Part shown: positions 11,401-22,386 of the stretch, in pieces
Numbering within the stretch: the stretch's first letter is position 1
Layout: each line of letters begins with the position of its first letter
Assembly (NCBI GenBank): GCA_001692895.1
Contig: KV748191.1
Location: 2,232,001 to 2,296,000, forward strand
Reading direction: 5' to 3'
From: Cenococcum geophilum 1.58
Lineage: Eukaryota; Ascomycota; Dothideomycetes; Gloniales; Gloniaceae
Length of the DNA stretch: 64,000 bases
The notes under the pieces: generated by a model
Told to the model about the DNA's origin: nothing
The model's database searches: none
What the model saw: only the letters and a program-made list of their open reading frames with translations
Program-made: the position numbers and the translations under genes

Positions 11401-13814
11401 GTTAAGCCTATTAAAGAGTTCGCCGACTAGCAGTAGGGGGTACCGATTTTTAATCGTGATCTTGTTTAGGCGTCTATAGTTAATATATAGCCGCATTATA
11501 CCGTCTACTTTTGGTACGAAGAGGATGGGCGCTTTAGTAGGCAACTTACTAGGCCTAATCTAGCCCTTTTTAAGAGCACTGTCTAGGTACTCTTATAAGA
11601 TCTGTAACTCTTTCTATAAGAGGTTATAGAGGGGTATTTACAATGGCGTTTTACCTTCTTCTAAGTTAATCGCATGGTTGTACTTAGAGTTCTACGGTAG
11701 TATACTTACTAGCTTATTAGAGAAGACATTAATTTCCTCCTTATATATATCTAGCAGGCCAGGGGCTACGGAGGTTGAAGCGACTATTACGTAGTAGTGT
11801 GCTTTTAGGAGCCAGTGAAGAGAAGGGTGCGGCCGATATGCGTTTTATAGGTATACTCGTATAGAGAGTATATATAGCTCTACTATACTATACTTAATAG
11901 TTTCGGGGTTTTAATTACCTCCCCCTTACGTATAGGTAATCTGCGCCGGCACCGGAGGGTCTTTATAGGTACTCGCTACTAGTGACGGCAGGTCCTCTAC
12001 TATATTTACAACCAGTGTCTTTATATCTAGAGGGTCTACACGGGTACTCGCTGCCAGTAACAATAGGTCCTCTATTATATTTATAACCGGCGTAGAAAAG
12101 AAGTCTTCTGGCTATAGCGAATAGACTATTTCGCTAGCCTTAATGTCTGCTAGGAGAGTGTTAAGGGTAACTATTTAGAGGCGTCTAGGGTCCAAAGTAC
12201 CTTAGATAAACTGTCTAGAATAGAAGCTAATTAATAAATCTGCTTCCGCGAGCTAATCCTATCTAAGAACTATATTGTAACTATTAAATAAGCCGCCCTA
12301 AAAGGTCTGCGGGCCGATGGTGCGAGGGGTACCCTAGGAGTCGCTAGTGGTAACTATTAGATTATAAGCATCCTAGATTATTATCTGGTTGCTATTAAGG
12401 AAACGTATAATAGGTTTATATAAACGTAGCGCGTAGCATATAGGCAGGTTAAACCTATAGACGACGTCTTAATTAATAAGGTTAATTTAGCACCTATTGT
12501 TATATAAGGTATATAGGCGGACTTCGCCCTAGGGCGTATTTATCGCAATATATACTATAATGCGTTTCTTCTCTCCCTCTATATTAGGCCCTAGTTATAG
12601 TTAAGAGAGATGCGCTACTAGGGCTTTAGGTTTTCCAAAGCCTAAGCTAACTTCTCTTTAGCCTGCTTCTAGTGTTCCTTATAGTAGCCGCCTACGGTCC
12701 TTTAACTCGCCTGCGTAGCACTAGCGTCTGGGGGGTCCCCTAAGCTATCTAGCTTTTAGGTAGTCTCCCCGGGAGTTTACTTAAAAAAGCGTCGCCCTTT
12801 TTAGGTTTTATTCCCTAAGCCTAAGTCTATAGAGCCTATACTACGACCGCGCTTTATACACAATAATTTGCCGCTGCTACTTACGCGATCTTCCGTAAGC
12901 TTTATAGTATTAAGCAATTACTTTATATAGCGGATTTTATTAAAGAGGTCTTTAGTGGTTCTTACCTATTAGGCAAAGTTCTAGCGGAAGAGCTCTACTT
13001 ATAGGTGGGCTGAAAGACGTAAGAACTAGAAGTCTACCTATTATTTAGGATTAATAAAAGGGGTATATAAAAAGAGGTCCTCTAAGCTACATATACGGGC
13101 TAGGAAGACGTTAAACCTCTAGTTCTCCTTTATAATAGCCGTATAGTACGTTATAGCGTTATTAAAGCGTCTTACTATAGGGTTCCTAATCTGGTCTTAG
13201 ACTATAGTCTTAAATTTGTCCTATAGTAAGGGACCCTTATCCTTAGTGCCTAACCGGCAATAAACTAGTTAGGCGATTGTCTTCTCTTTTATAAGACCTT
13301 TAATGGCCTAGCGTATGCGTCGCTTATAGTTATAGTCAGCGTTATTAACCTTAAATCGGTTCTTAACTACGGCAATCCACCGGTTAAAATGCTGTTAAGT
13401 AGTACCGCTAATATTAGGTAGTAACTTCTTAACTAGGGCGTTGAGATTTAATCGGCGTATACGTTCGCTACGTGACTCATGCTCTTTACTAGAGAGGCAA
13501 TAGGAGGGCTTTATTAAATCAATAATACTCTATAAGTTGGCTATTTTCTTAGCCAGCTTATCTAGCTCCTTTATATTAGCGGTATTAGGTAGGACACTAG
13601 TAACCTTGCTAAGCTCCTATTAAACCTAGGTATATAAGTCAAACTAGTCTCTAGCGTTTATAGATATCTGATTATTTTAGGATTCGGAGAATGGTTTAGA
13701 TGCTGCTAGTATGCTTCTAGCGGTTTCGTTTACACTAGATCCTAAGGCATTCTACAGTCGCATTGCCAGCGTATTACCGTTAGGTATAGGCGTCGGTTTT
13801 CTTTTCAGAGGCAT
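8470..13814 (-). pseudogene. Chromovirus gag-pol polyprotein (element C)
   Basis: Broken gag-pol on the minus strand. Gag begins with a clear ATG (MPLKRKPTPIPNG). The RT palm is well preserved: an open stretch at 11544-11326 contains MRLYINYRRLNKITIKNRYP and KLDLCNTYYRIYIKKGDE. Further on, VVYLDNILIY is the YxDD box with the second Asp read as Asn. RNase H shows the VITNASNYAYSGILLQPLG block near 10700. The integrase zinc domain reads NHDDPIGGHYGFNRTFKVIA near 9700, followed by a core-like FITDLLE and SVLILIDRF. The C-terminus (about 8590-8470) has QYLIKWLGWLNKYNEWKYEI, a chromodomain that in this clade directs integration to heterochromatin. RIP stops throughout make it non-functional. Confidence 0.9.
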
Positions 13815-13866
13815 TATAGAAAAATTAAACCGGCTATCCTCCTAAGGGGATTAGTAAGGATTTAAA

Positions 13867-14091
13867 TATAAGGTAAGAATGTGGATAGGGAGTCCAATGA
13901 TAGAATAATGGGTATATTGTATAGACAGAGACGAATCCTTAAGGGAAAAGGAGGAGTCTGTGTGCGAGGTAGGAAGGGTTTTCCCTAGGCACGTGTAAAG
14001 CACATACCTTACGGGTAAGTCACCTCTGGGTTGCTCTAGGGTCGCCCGTACCTTGCGGCTATATAACTATCTACTTAGGTTTTACCTAACA
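13867..14091 (-). repeat. 5' LTR of C
   Basis: 225 bp, pairs with 7321-7545. On the minus strand the element reads into gag from here. No primer-binding site could be assigned in the short leader (13815-13866). Confidence 0.92.
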
Positions 14092-17000
14092 ATAGAGGTT
14101 TATTCTGAAGTAATTACTAAAAAAAGTGCTACGTTTATAAGAAACCAAATTACTAGTTAACTAGGTATTCTTTTAATAAACGAAAGGAGGTATATAATAA
14201 GTTTTACTAGAGTATAAGAAATGTTAAAAATTATAAGGTTACTACGGCCTACTTTTAAAGCTTTCTAGTTTAATATAAGGCGTAGAAGATCTTAAGGGTA
14301 AGGTTAATAAGGCCGAATAGCTCCTTATAAATATGGAAATTAAGGACTACTTACCCGACTAATACTTTACTAAGTATAGTAAGGTAGATAGTATATAAAC
14401 CGTTACTGTTCTTAATAACCAATCTACGCTCCATTCTATTATAAAGTTAGATATTTTTAATAAGCTAAAGGAGAGCTCCGTATTCTCCTTTAATGATAGA
14501 TACTTAGCGAATATCTTTTATAGTATTATACCAAATACTAGAGCCGTAGGAGTATTTATAGTAGGAGAACCTTAAGCTCGAGCTCTCTAGTAGCTTAATA
14601 GCTCTGTTTAGATTAGCTAATTAATAGCAGGCTAATATACGATTTATTTTAGTAAAGGTACTATAATCTCTTTTAGTATAATTAGGGTCTAAACCCCCTT
14701 AGGGTATATTACTTTCTATATTATTCCTATAAATATCCCGTTTCTATTTTACATTAAAGATATAAATTAATTAGGTATTAAGCTTAATAACCTTAAGAAT
14801 ATACTTATTTAAGGAGATAATTAGGTACCCGTTATACGCAAATAGGGTTACCCCTAGTTACTTCTTTACTAGCTAGAAAAAAGTGTTACTTAGAGCTACT
14901 TAACTAAGTTAGAGTTACGCTAACTATACCATTATTTTAGCTACCTATCCGTTTATTAATTACTTAGGGTTCTTTAGCAAGTAGGCTATAAAGTTAAGGT
15001 TAAGGTAATTAAGCATTTTATAAAATACTATTATTACTGCTAAATAAACCAGAAGTCCTCTAGCCGATTTAAGTTTACCCTTAAAAATAACTATAACTTT
15101 AACTTTTATATTATTGTTAACGTTATATATCTTAGCAATAAGCTAGTACTTTAAGTTATTAACTTCTTAACCTTCTTTTAAGCCGTACGTTTTTTAAAGG
15201 ATATATTAGCTAGGAACATATAAAATACCCTTTAATTATACTAGATTAATATCTACCTAGAACCCTCTAATTAAATTATTTATAACGTAAAAAAGAACTT
15301 CTTATTTATAGAGTTCTAATAACAGATAAAGGTAATAGTAATTAAGGTTAAGGAAGTCCCTATTAAGGTATATAATAGTATTAAAAAAGTAGAGCAATGT
15401 TATACGCCATTACGCCACGTATATAAGATTATCTCTTTAAAACTAGAGGACGCTAGTAAAAAACTTACCTTATAAATGGCTATTAAAGCTATTAATAATT
15501 CCGCTAGCCTAGATAGACTTATACCTATATTACTAGTCTTTAGCGCCTACCCTTAAATAACTAATAATTCTTTACTATTTCCTTCTATTATATAATAGGC
15601 TAAGGCTATTTATAAGGTAATAAAGGAGGTATAATATCTTTACGCTATACGCTAGGTTAATAACGCGCTAGGAATAAGAAATAGCTTAAATACCTTAACT
15701 ATGCTTAATCTACCACTCTAGTCTAAGGTACACGTATAGCGTAAAAAGGGAGGGTGGTTAGGCCTATATTAACTTATTATAATTAATAGTTAAACTTATA
15801 CTATTTAAATACCTTATAGACCCACTTAATTCCGTTTAACTATTATTAAGCTTTATTATAAAGATAATAGTTTTAAGCCTTTATAGGATGGCCTAAAAGA
15901 TACCTTAAAGAAGAACTATAATTAACGTACTCTAAAAAACAACTATAATCCTAATATAATTATAGTAGATATACCGTAACTATAACGTGGTAAAGGTCGC
16001 CTAAAGGGATTATAAAATCGCTAACATTTTATTAATTTTAAAGAGTAATTTATTACCGCTATTAAGAATAGAATTAAGTTATTAATAGCCTTTATAATAA
16101 CTAAGGAGAAAGCTAACTTTAAGCTCGTAAAATAGCTCTAAAAGGAAGGTTATAGTATAACTCCTAGAGCTCCTTTCTAAGCATTTAATAAGTAGGAAAT
16201 TAACGGTCTTATTATAAGAGAAGTCTTTAAATTTAAGAAGTATAACCCTACTAAGTTTAATAAAGTTCGTATCTTTAAGTTAAGAATAGTTAATAAGATT
16301 AAAGGCAAAGCTACTAACGCCCTATTTAAGAAATTAAGGATTATTATCTAAGATTATAATAATAATAGTAAAGAGGTAATTTTTATATAATCTCCTATAA
16401 TTTAACGAGCTAGTTAGCGAGTTATTATTACGCTAGCTTCCTCCTTAATAAAGAATAGAATAGTGGTTTATTTATAAGATATTACTTAAGCCTATACCTA
16501 ATTAGAGACGCACCTTTAGCGCTTAATATTAGCATACCTTCTAGAGCAAATTCATCACCAATATCCTAAAGATATAATTATAGTTATACTTAAGCCATTA
16601 TATAAAATCGCAAACTATTAGTAGGCTACCTATAGTAAGCACTATAAAGAGAAGCTTTTAATAACTACTTCTATATTTAACCTATGCTTCCTAATTATAA
16701 CCATAGGAACTCTATTTAGAATTATTGGTATATAAACCAATAACTTAATTATCTTAGGAGATAACCAATTTTTAGCTCTTAAAGAAGATAAGTTAATAAA
16801 GGTAAATCTTATAGTAAAGCTAAAGGAAAAGCTTAGTTTAATAATACTATTACTCTTTAATAGATATACCCTTTCCCTAAATAAGGATTCTATTGCTTTA
16901 CGCTAGAAGGGTTAAGGTAAGAAGATTAATGTTATTAACGCTAATTCTCTAAAGTAAAGATATATGGAGTAACGCGCTTATAGAGCTTATATTACTTTTA

Positions 17001-17720
17001 TTTATTAACCTAAGGCTTTCTTTAATCTCTTTATTGCCGCTTAACACTAGAAACTAACTAAAGATAATATTCTTACCCTAAATAAATGTCTTTTTTAGTA
17101 AATGAACCATTTTAATCGGGGATTACTCTATATACTTATTAATCTTCCTACTACTAAGCTCTTTATATTTATTAATAGATTATTTATAAATAATAAAAAA
17201 TTTAGCTTCTAGTTGGGATATAAGATTATTATTATAAATAAATTTACTAGAGAGAATAACTTTATAATCTATAGTAATCTTATCTATTAGAGCTTAACTA
17301 AAAGTAAGCGCGTTACTTAAAGTATTTTAGTATTAGAGATATATAGAATGGTTAGCGGAGTTAATATAGTAATTGCAATTAGAACTACCCTAAAGATAAT
17401 TATAGATTAACTCGAACTTTCTGTTATCCCTATAATCGTATACACTAACTTATATTCCCTTTATAAGTATTTAGTTAAGCTTAGTACTATAAAGGAGAAG
17501 CGCCTTATAATTAATATTATAGTACTTTAATAATCCTATAAGCGTTAAAAACTCTTTAAGATTTAATAAATTAATGGCTAAGATAACCTAGTAAATATAA
17601 TAATAAAGGCGAACCTAAATAAGGCACTAGAGACGTTTATTAATATAAATACTCTATATATATAAGTTAAAGGTTAGGTTAAAAGGAAGTCCCTAAAAAT
17701 TTCTTAGTTATATAAGGTCT
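14092..17720 (+). pseudogene. copia gag end and pol polyprotein (element B)
   Basis: Continuation of B after C. In order: gag zinc knuckle with KCYVYKKPNY (near 14127); a protease region with GEP...ARAL and TPLGYITFYII (14560-14750); the integrase zinc domain, ending in a block like YYYYC...NQKSSSRFKFTLK near 15030-15090; the integrase core with FYIIVNVIYLSNKLVLQVIN (15100-15160). RT follows with IREVFKFKKYNPTKFNKVRI (16210-16270) and later RVIITLASSLIKNRIVVYL. RNase H has VYTNLYSLYKYLVKLSTIKE (about 17440-17500) and a LVNIIIKANLNKALETFINI tail. The order protease-integrase-RT is diagnostic of Ty1/copia. It is close in sequence to element M. Dozens of stops are present, mostly TAG or TAA. Confidence 0.88.
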
Positions 17721-18295
17721 TAAAATATCTAGGAACTTTAACCGGCGGCTAAAGTTATCTAATTAGTTAGATTCTCTTGCTAATACTTTTTTAGAGAGGG
17801 GAGCATAATATTCTATAGACCCTAACTTAACCTAGCTAATTAGGATTTTCTATCCCCGGGATGGAAAATCGCTATTAGCTCGCTTACTATTAGCGCCTTA
17901 GTAGCCCTCCGAACAAAATATCTACCTATAACTTCTAAGTAAGAAAGCACTACGTGTATTACGGCACTAACGCGCGTAACCTGGATAAGGCCTAGTCAGG
18001 GGGGTTCGCTTACGTCTTGGCTCCATGTATATAGACGTGTCCTTTCCACGACCTTCTTCTGCTCCTCATCTTGATATCCGGGTCAATAGACTACCAATTG
18101 TACAGGCTTGCATACGTTCTTTACGGCGCTCGTGCCTCGATTGACTGAGTCGCTATGACAACGTGCTAAAAGGCAAATTTTAGAATAGCGAGACTTATAT
18201 TATAATAGCAATAGTAAGTAAAAAGGATTAATATTTGTTACGTTAGTCGAGCGGTATATATATGTAGATGGTAACCGTAAAAGAAGAGTTGCCAG
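17721..18295 (+). other. B 3' non-coding region with an A-LTR-like segment
   Basis: Contains the 23-bp palindrome (17734-17756) and, at about 17970-18080, a stretch resembling the central part of the A-family LTR. The shared order is GGGG(T)TCGCTT, CTTGGCTC, TATATAGAC, TCCTTTCC and CGACCTTCTTCTGCTCCT. This part retains many CA and CG dinucleotides and looks less mutated than its surroundings. A short purine run AAAAGAAGAG (about 18280) just before the 3' LTR may be the polypurine tract. Confidence 0.65.
17734..17756. repeat. 23-bp palindrome, copy in B 3' region
   Basis: AACTTTAACCG, one spacer G, CGGCTAAAGTT: arms of 11 bp with one mismatch. Lies just after the B pol end. Flanking bases (ATCTAGG before, ATCTAATTAG after) are shared with the G and H copies. 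Confidence 0.85.
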
Positions 18296-18459
18296 TGTTG
18301 GGAATATAGGCAAGTTGCCGTTACGTGTTGCCGCGGCACTAGCGTGGCGAGGAGCCTTAAGCTCCTCGCCCTTCCTTAAGTAGGAAGAATATATATAATA
18401 AACAATTATCATACTATCTACGAACCGTAGCTACGTAATATCACCTTATATAACCAACA
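18296..18459 (+). repeat. 3' LTR of B
   Basis: 164 bp from TGTTGGGAATATAGG to TATAACCAACA; pairs with 5504-5667. An open frame on its minus strand (18412-18200) is not supported as a gene. Confidence 0.93.
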
Positions 18460-18520
18460 CTTTCTTTTCTATAAGGGGATAAAGCCTAAAGGCAGGCTTT
18501 TTTTAAAAGGGGGGGAGTAA
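18460..18520 (+). other. A1 internal tail and polypurine tract
   Basis: Resumes A1 after B and one TSD copy. It ends in the purine tract AAAAGGGGGGGAGTAA (18505-18520) directly before the 3' LTR. The same tail is seen reversed at 24725-24790 in A2. Confidence 0.85.
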
Positions 18521-18706
18521 TGTAACGGCGCTGGGGCACCGCCCCTACGATGTTTACATGTAGCCTAGTTAGGGGCTCGCTTGGAGACTTGGCTCGTATA
18601 TATAGACCTATCCTTTCCTCGACCTTCTTCTGCTCCTTAGCTTAGTATCTTTATAATATAGCATTTTACAAGCTTTAGTTTAGAAGCATTTATACAAGCC
18701 GTAATA
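18521..18706 (+). repeat. 3' LTR of A1
   Basis: 186 bp from TGTAACGGCG to GCCGTAATA. It is followed by the TSD copy AGTAG and then by gypsy D sequence. Confidence 0.93.
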
Positions 18707-21700
18707 AGTAGTAAATATAACCTTTAGGTAAATAAAGGCCTTTTTATATTCCTTATTAAAGATAAAGGCTTTATCTTTTTAGGTTAGAGCTATAAGGGAT
18801 AAAACTAGGGCGGAGAAGTTATTAATAAACTATTAGTAAAAGTTGGCAAATCCTATAAAGGCTCTTATATCCTTAATATTCTTAGGTTTTTACTAGTTTA
18901 TAATTACTTTAACTTTCTTTAGGTCCATTTATATGCTATTTATAAAAATAAGAAGTTTAAAGTATAGGACTTCTATTTTATAAAACTCGTATTTATCTAT
19001 ATCTAATTATAAACTAGCTCCATATAGAGCTTATAGGATAAGATTAATATATTTCCAATATTCGGTTAGGTTATTACCATATATTAGGATGTCGTTAATA
19101 TAAGCAGTATATAAAATATCTAGGTAGGGATGTAGGGTATTATTTATATAATGTTAAAACGAGCTTAGGGTATTTATAAGGCCGAATAGCGTTACTAAGT
19201 ATTTAAATAATCTATACCGAGTATAAAATGCAGTAAGCTATTTATCTCCTTTTATAATATAGAGGCGGTTAAATATAGAGATAATATTAAGCTTTGTATA
19301 GCAGCGAGCCTTATTTAGTTAGTTTAGTGTCTCTTATATTAATGGGATCGGATATTAGTTCTTAATAGTAATAGTGTTAAAAGCTTAGCAGTCTATATAG
19401 AAGCGTAAACTGCCGCTAGGTTTCTTAATAAAGATTACTAGTATAGCTATAAGCGATAAGCTTACTCTAATAAATCTTTTACTTAGGTTCTCGTCTAAAT
19501 ACTTTTATAGTACTTAGAGTTTATTTTAGAATATTCTATATAAGGGTCTAAATCTAGGCTGCTTTCCTTCTTTAAGTATAATCTTATAGTCGTATAGTTG
19601 GTATTTTGGTAGTTTATTAGCTTCCTTTTATAAGAATATATCTAGGCGGTAATAATGCTCTACTGGTACCTTTGTGGTAGGGTTAGTATACTTTTTTAGT
19701 ACTAAGGCCTTTTTAATGTCGGCTATTGTAATAGCGAAGATCGTATATTTGGGTTTTTTTAGTAAGTTGCGCTAGTAGGGTAGCTCCAATTATGCGGATA
19801 TTTAGGGTATTAAGCTTACTTAGGTCGTCTATAGTTTCTTATATAGATTTTTGTTTAGCTTTAGGTTTAGTATTAAATACAGAATTAGTATTAGATTTAG
19901 GTTTAGGTTCTTTAAGTATACTCTTTATAGAATAGTACTAGCCCTTCTAGTATTTTCGTATGGTAAGCTTAAGCTTTTACTTAGCGTGGGGTGGTGTAGT
20001 ACTTAGGGTCTATTTATAGAGTTTAGTGAAAAATTTAAATCCTTAATAGATATTAGTAGAAGTCTTATGTTAGTAGAATTTGGTAGAATTCTTAGGCTAG
20101 TAGAATTAGGTAGACTTCTTAGATATAGGGTAGATATTAGTAGAAATTTTAGACTAGTGGATCTTAGTAGATTTTTTAGGTTTTAGTTTTAGATCTAAGC
20201 AGTAAGTTATAAGGCACTTTTGCTTATAACAGGAGGCGGTAAATAAAAGCTTAAGGCTGTCCTAATTAATGGTTACCTTATATAGCTTTATCTAGGGTTG
20301 TTTAAGGATTATTAAATAACCTAGGGTGGTAATAAAAAGCCTAATTAGTTCTTTGTAGTTTAGGTATTAAAGTTTTAGGTATACTATATAGGTAATTTAG
20401 CCTAAGATCGTGCGTTTACTATTAAATCTAAATACGTTAATATGCTGGTTAAAGGGGGTTAGGGTAAAACTATTATCTTATATAAAGATCTTGTTAATAA
20501 ATTCTATGCCACTAGCTCCTATATTAATTAGAACTTAAGTATTAGCCTATTAATTATTTTACTAAAGACAATAGTTAATGGTTATACTATAATCTTAAGA
20601 GTTAAAGTTTATAATATCTAAAGTATTTAATAAGATCCTAAGGTAGAGCCGTTTTAGAGAGCGACTTAGCTCTAAGACCTTCCTTTTAGAGGTAATTAGG
20701 GCGGAGTTCTTATAGTATATTAGTCGTAGCTTTGTCCTTATAAGTAGTGCTTATTAAATAACATATTAGAGCTAGATAATAATTAGGGTTAGTAGATAGG
20801 GCTTAGTTAAGGCAATTGGTTACTTATACTAGTCGTCTGTTTATATAATTAGGATAATAGGATACCGTCTATACTAGTTATTTATATATATATATTTAGG
20901 GTAGCGGGATAGAGTAGTAGCTTATGATATAAGCGTTACTTCTATACTTAAAATAGAGGCTATATTTAATGCGTTGTTTATATTTAGTAGACCCTTTTAG
21001 GGCGTAAAAGAGGGTTCTAGCGTTAATATTTATAGCGTTTAGGTCCTTACGGATTCTAGGCAGCTAAGGGGTAAAGTATTAAGGTATATATTTTAGAGTA
21101 AGGCATAGTATATTGTTATATAAGCTATTAATAACATTAGTATAGGCGGTAAAGGTATCTAGTAGCTTAACTCCTATAAGGGAAGCCTTTATTTTAGAGT
21201 TTAGTAACTTTACTAAGTGATTAATTAAGGCGGGTTTGTTCTATCTAGTCTCTTTAGTATAATGAAAAGCTCTTAAAGCCTTATATTATCTTATTTAATT
21301 TCCTTTATACTATAGTAATTTGGTTAAGGTTGCTATAAGATACTTCTAGTATAGTAACTAGTTCTTTTATAGTGTTTAACTAAAACAGGTATATAGTTTC
21401 TACGGCGTTTCTTATTAGGCGGCTTATAGTATAACGTAACTAGCTATTAGGAGTGGGGTAGCAATTAATATTACTATTTAGCTTATTCTTAAGTTGGTTA
21501 AGGAAGGAGTATGATTTATTCTTTTTACCTAAATAGGCGGGAGGATTAGGGAGGCGTTTAGTTAACTTTTTTTAGGGATACTAGTTAGTAAATTTAGGGT
21601 TAAGAAGCTAGTTTTAGACACGTTCTTTCTACCTAGTATTTATAGGTTAATACTAGTAGGGGTAAGTAGGGGCGATAGTATAGCAGACGGTAGGTTTCAG

Positions 21701-21907
21701 CGGATCTCTTTAATTTCTTTTTTAAGAGATTTAATTAACTTTTAATGTCAGGCTTTTTAACGGGTAAGGATGTCCGTAAAATCCTATTATAGAGTCTCTA
21801 TTTATTTAGTAAATATAGTATATAGGTTTTTTTTATAAATATAGGGGCTTTTAGGTTATTTTATATACTGGTTAGGCGGTATAGGGTATAGGTTTAACAT
21901 AATATAG
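18707..21907 (-). pseudogene. Ty3/gypsy gag-pol polyprotein (element D), proximal part
   Basis: Minus-strand gypsy polyprotein, 5' part. Gag occupies roughly 21900-20000 and is poorly preserved; I see no certain zinc knuckle. RT begins near 19600 with YKIILKEGKQPRFRPLYRI, then KYLDENLSKRFIRVS, FIKKPSGSLRFYIDC and FNTITIKNxYPIPLI. The canonical family forms are easy to see through the RIP stops. The sequence ends at the palm/connection region at 18712, where A1 is inserted, and resumes at 584. It differs clearly from the gypsy families C and G/H. Its size and integrase cannot be judged because the rest lies outside the window. Confidence 0.88.
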
Positions 21908-22259
21908 TGTTACGGAGTAAATATAAGCGACGATAATATATAGTAAAGTAGATATTATTAAGCTATATATATAAACTGTGCAATAAGATTAAGTTATTAT
22001 ATAAGAAAAGAAGGTAGGAAAAAATAGAAAGAAAGGGTATATATTATAGACTTTGTTACTTAGTTAATACGTATATAGAGTAGAATAGGAGTTAGGTAGT
22101 AGTTTTTGCAAAACTTAGTAAAATATAGTAGAATACAATAGGTTGCCGTTAGATTGCCGCAGATTGCTATTAAATTGCCGTCTTGTGGTTAGTCTTTAGT
22201 TGCTAAGTTAGTGGAAATAGGTAGATGTATATAAGGTGTTACGGGGGTGTCCTATAACA
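21908..22259 (-). repeat. 5' LTR of gypsy element D
   Basis: 352 bp inferred from terminal signals only, since the partner LTR is off-window. On the minus strand it starts TGTTATAGGACACCCCCGTAA and ends CCGTAACA, with inverted ends TGTTA(C/T)(G/A)G. It lies directly upstream of D gag. At 22137-22185 it holds repeats of the type TTGCCGTTAGATTGCCG. The right flank CGCCT would be the TSD. Confidence 0.75.
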
Positions 22260-22386
22260 CGCCTATAATATAGGTTCTAACTATAAGCTATATAATAGCG
22301 TAATCCTTAATAACAGAACTATAATATATATTATTAACAATTAATTAAGATTTATTAACAAGCCCTAGCTAAGTAATAACTTTATA
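22260..22386 (+). pseudogene. Ty1/copia relic L, piece 1 (protease region)
   Basis: Short fragment of the oldest element. The frame at 22324-22386 reads IIYIINNQLRFINKPQLSN if TAG is taken as Gln. It continues without a break at 28464 after LINE E and one 12-bp TSD are removed. Position and motifs fit the copia protease region. The upstream part would lie left of D, outside the window. Confidence 0.7.

Larger units (their letters stand above)
7321..14091 (-). mobile_element. Element C: Ty3/gypsy chromovirus inserted in B
   Basis: 225-bp LTRs (7321-7545 and 13867-14091) flanked by a perfect 5-bp TSD ATAGA (7316-7320 and 14092-14096). The coding sense is minus: gag starts near 13814, RT is near 11544, integrase near 9700 and a chromodomain near 8590-8470. 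A polypurine tract, minus-strand AAAGGGGGGGGC (7548-7560), adjoins the 3' LTR. Total 6771 bp. Precise removal restores the gag frame of B. Confidence 0.93.
5504..18459 (+). mobile_element. Element B: Ty1/copia retrotransposon inserted in A1
   Basis: 164-bp LTRs (5504-5667 and 18296-18459) with TGTTGG...CCAACA ends, flanked by a perfect 5-bp TSD CTTTC (5499-5503 and 18460-18464). Without the nested element C it is about 6.2 kb, a normal copia size. Domain order is gag, zinc knuckle, protease, integrase, RT, RNase H, all on the plus strand, which is the copia order (integrase before RT). Internal stops are mostly TAG or TAA. Confidence 0.93.
585..18706 (+). mobile_element. Element A1: non-autonomous LTR retrotransposon inserted in D
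   Basis: Bounded by two 186-bp LTRs and flanked by GGTAG (580-584) and AGTAG (18707-18711), a 5-bp TSD differing by one G/A transition. Without the nested element B it is about 5.2 kb. It carries no recognisable gag or pol, only tandem arrays and short conserved blocks, so it is best described as a large retrotransposon derivative moved by another element's proteins. A purine tract (18505-18520) adjoins the 3' LTR, as expected of a polypurine tract. A second, shorter copy lies at 24539-27348 on the opposite strand. Confidence 0.9.
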
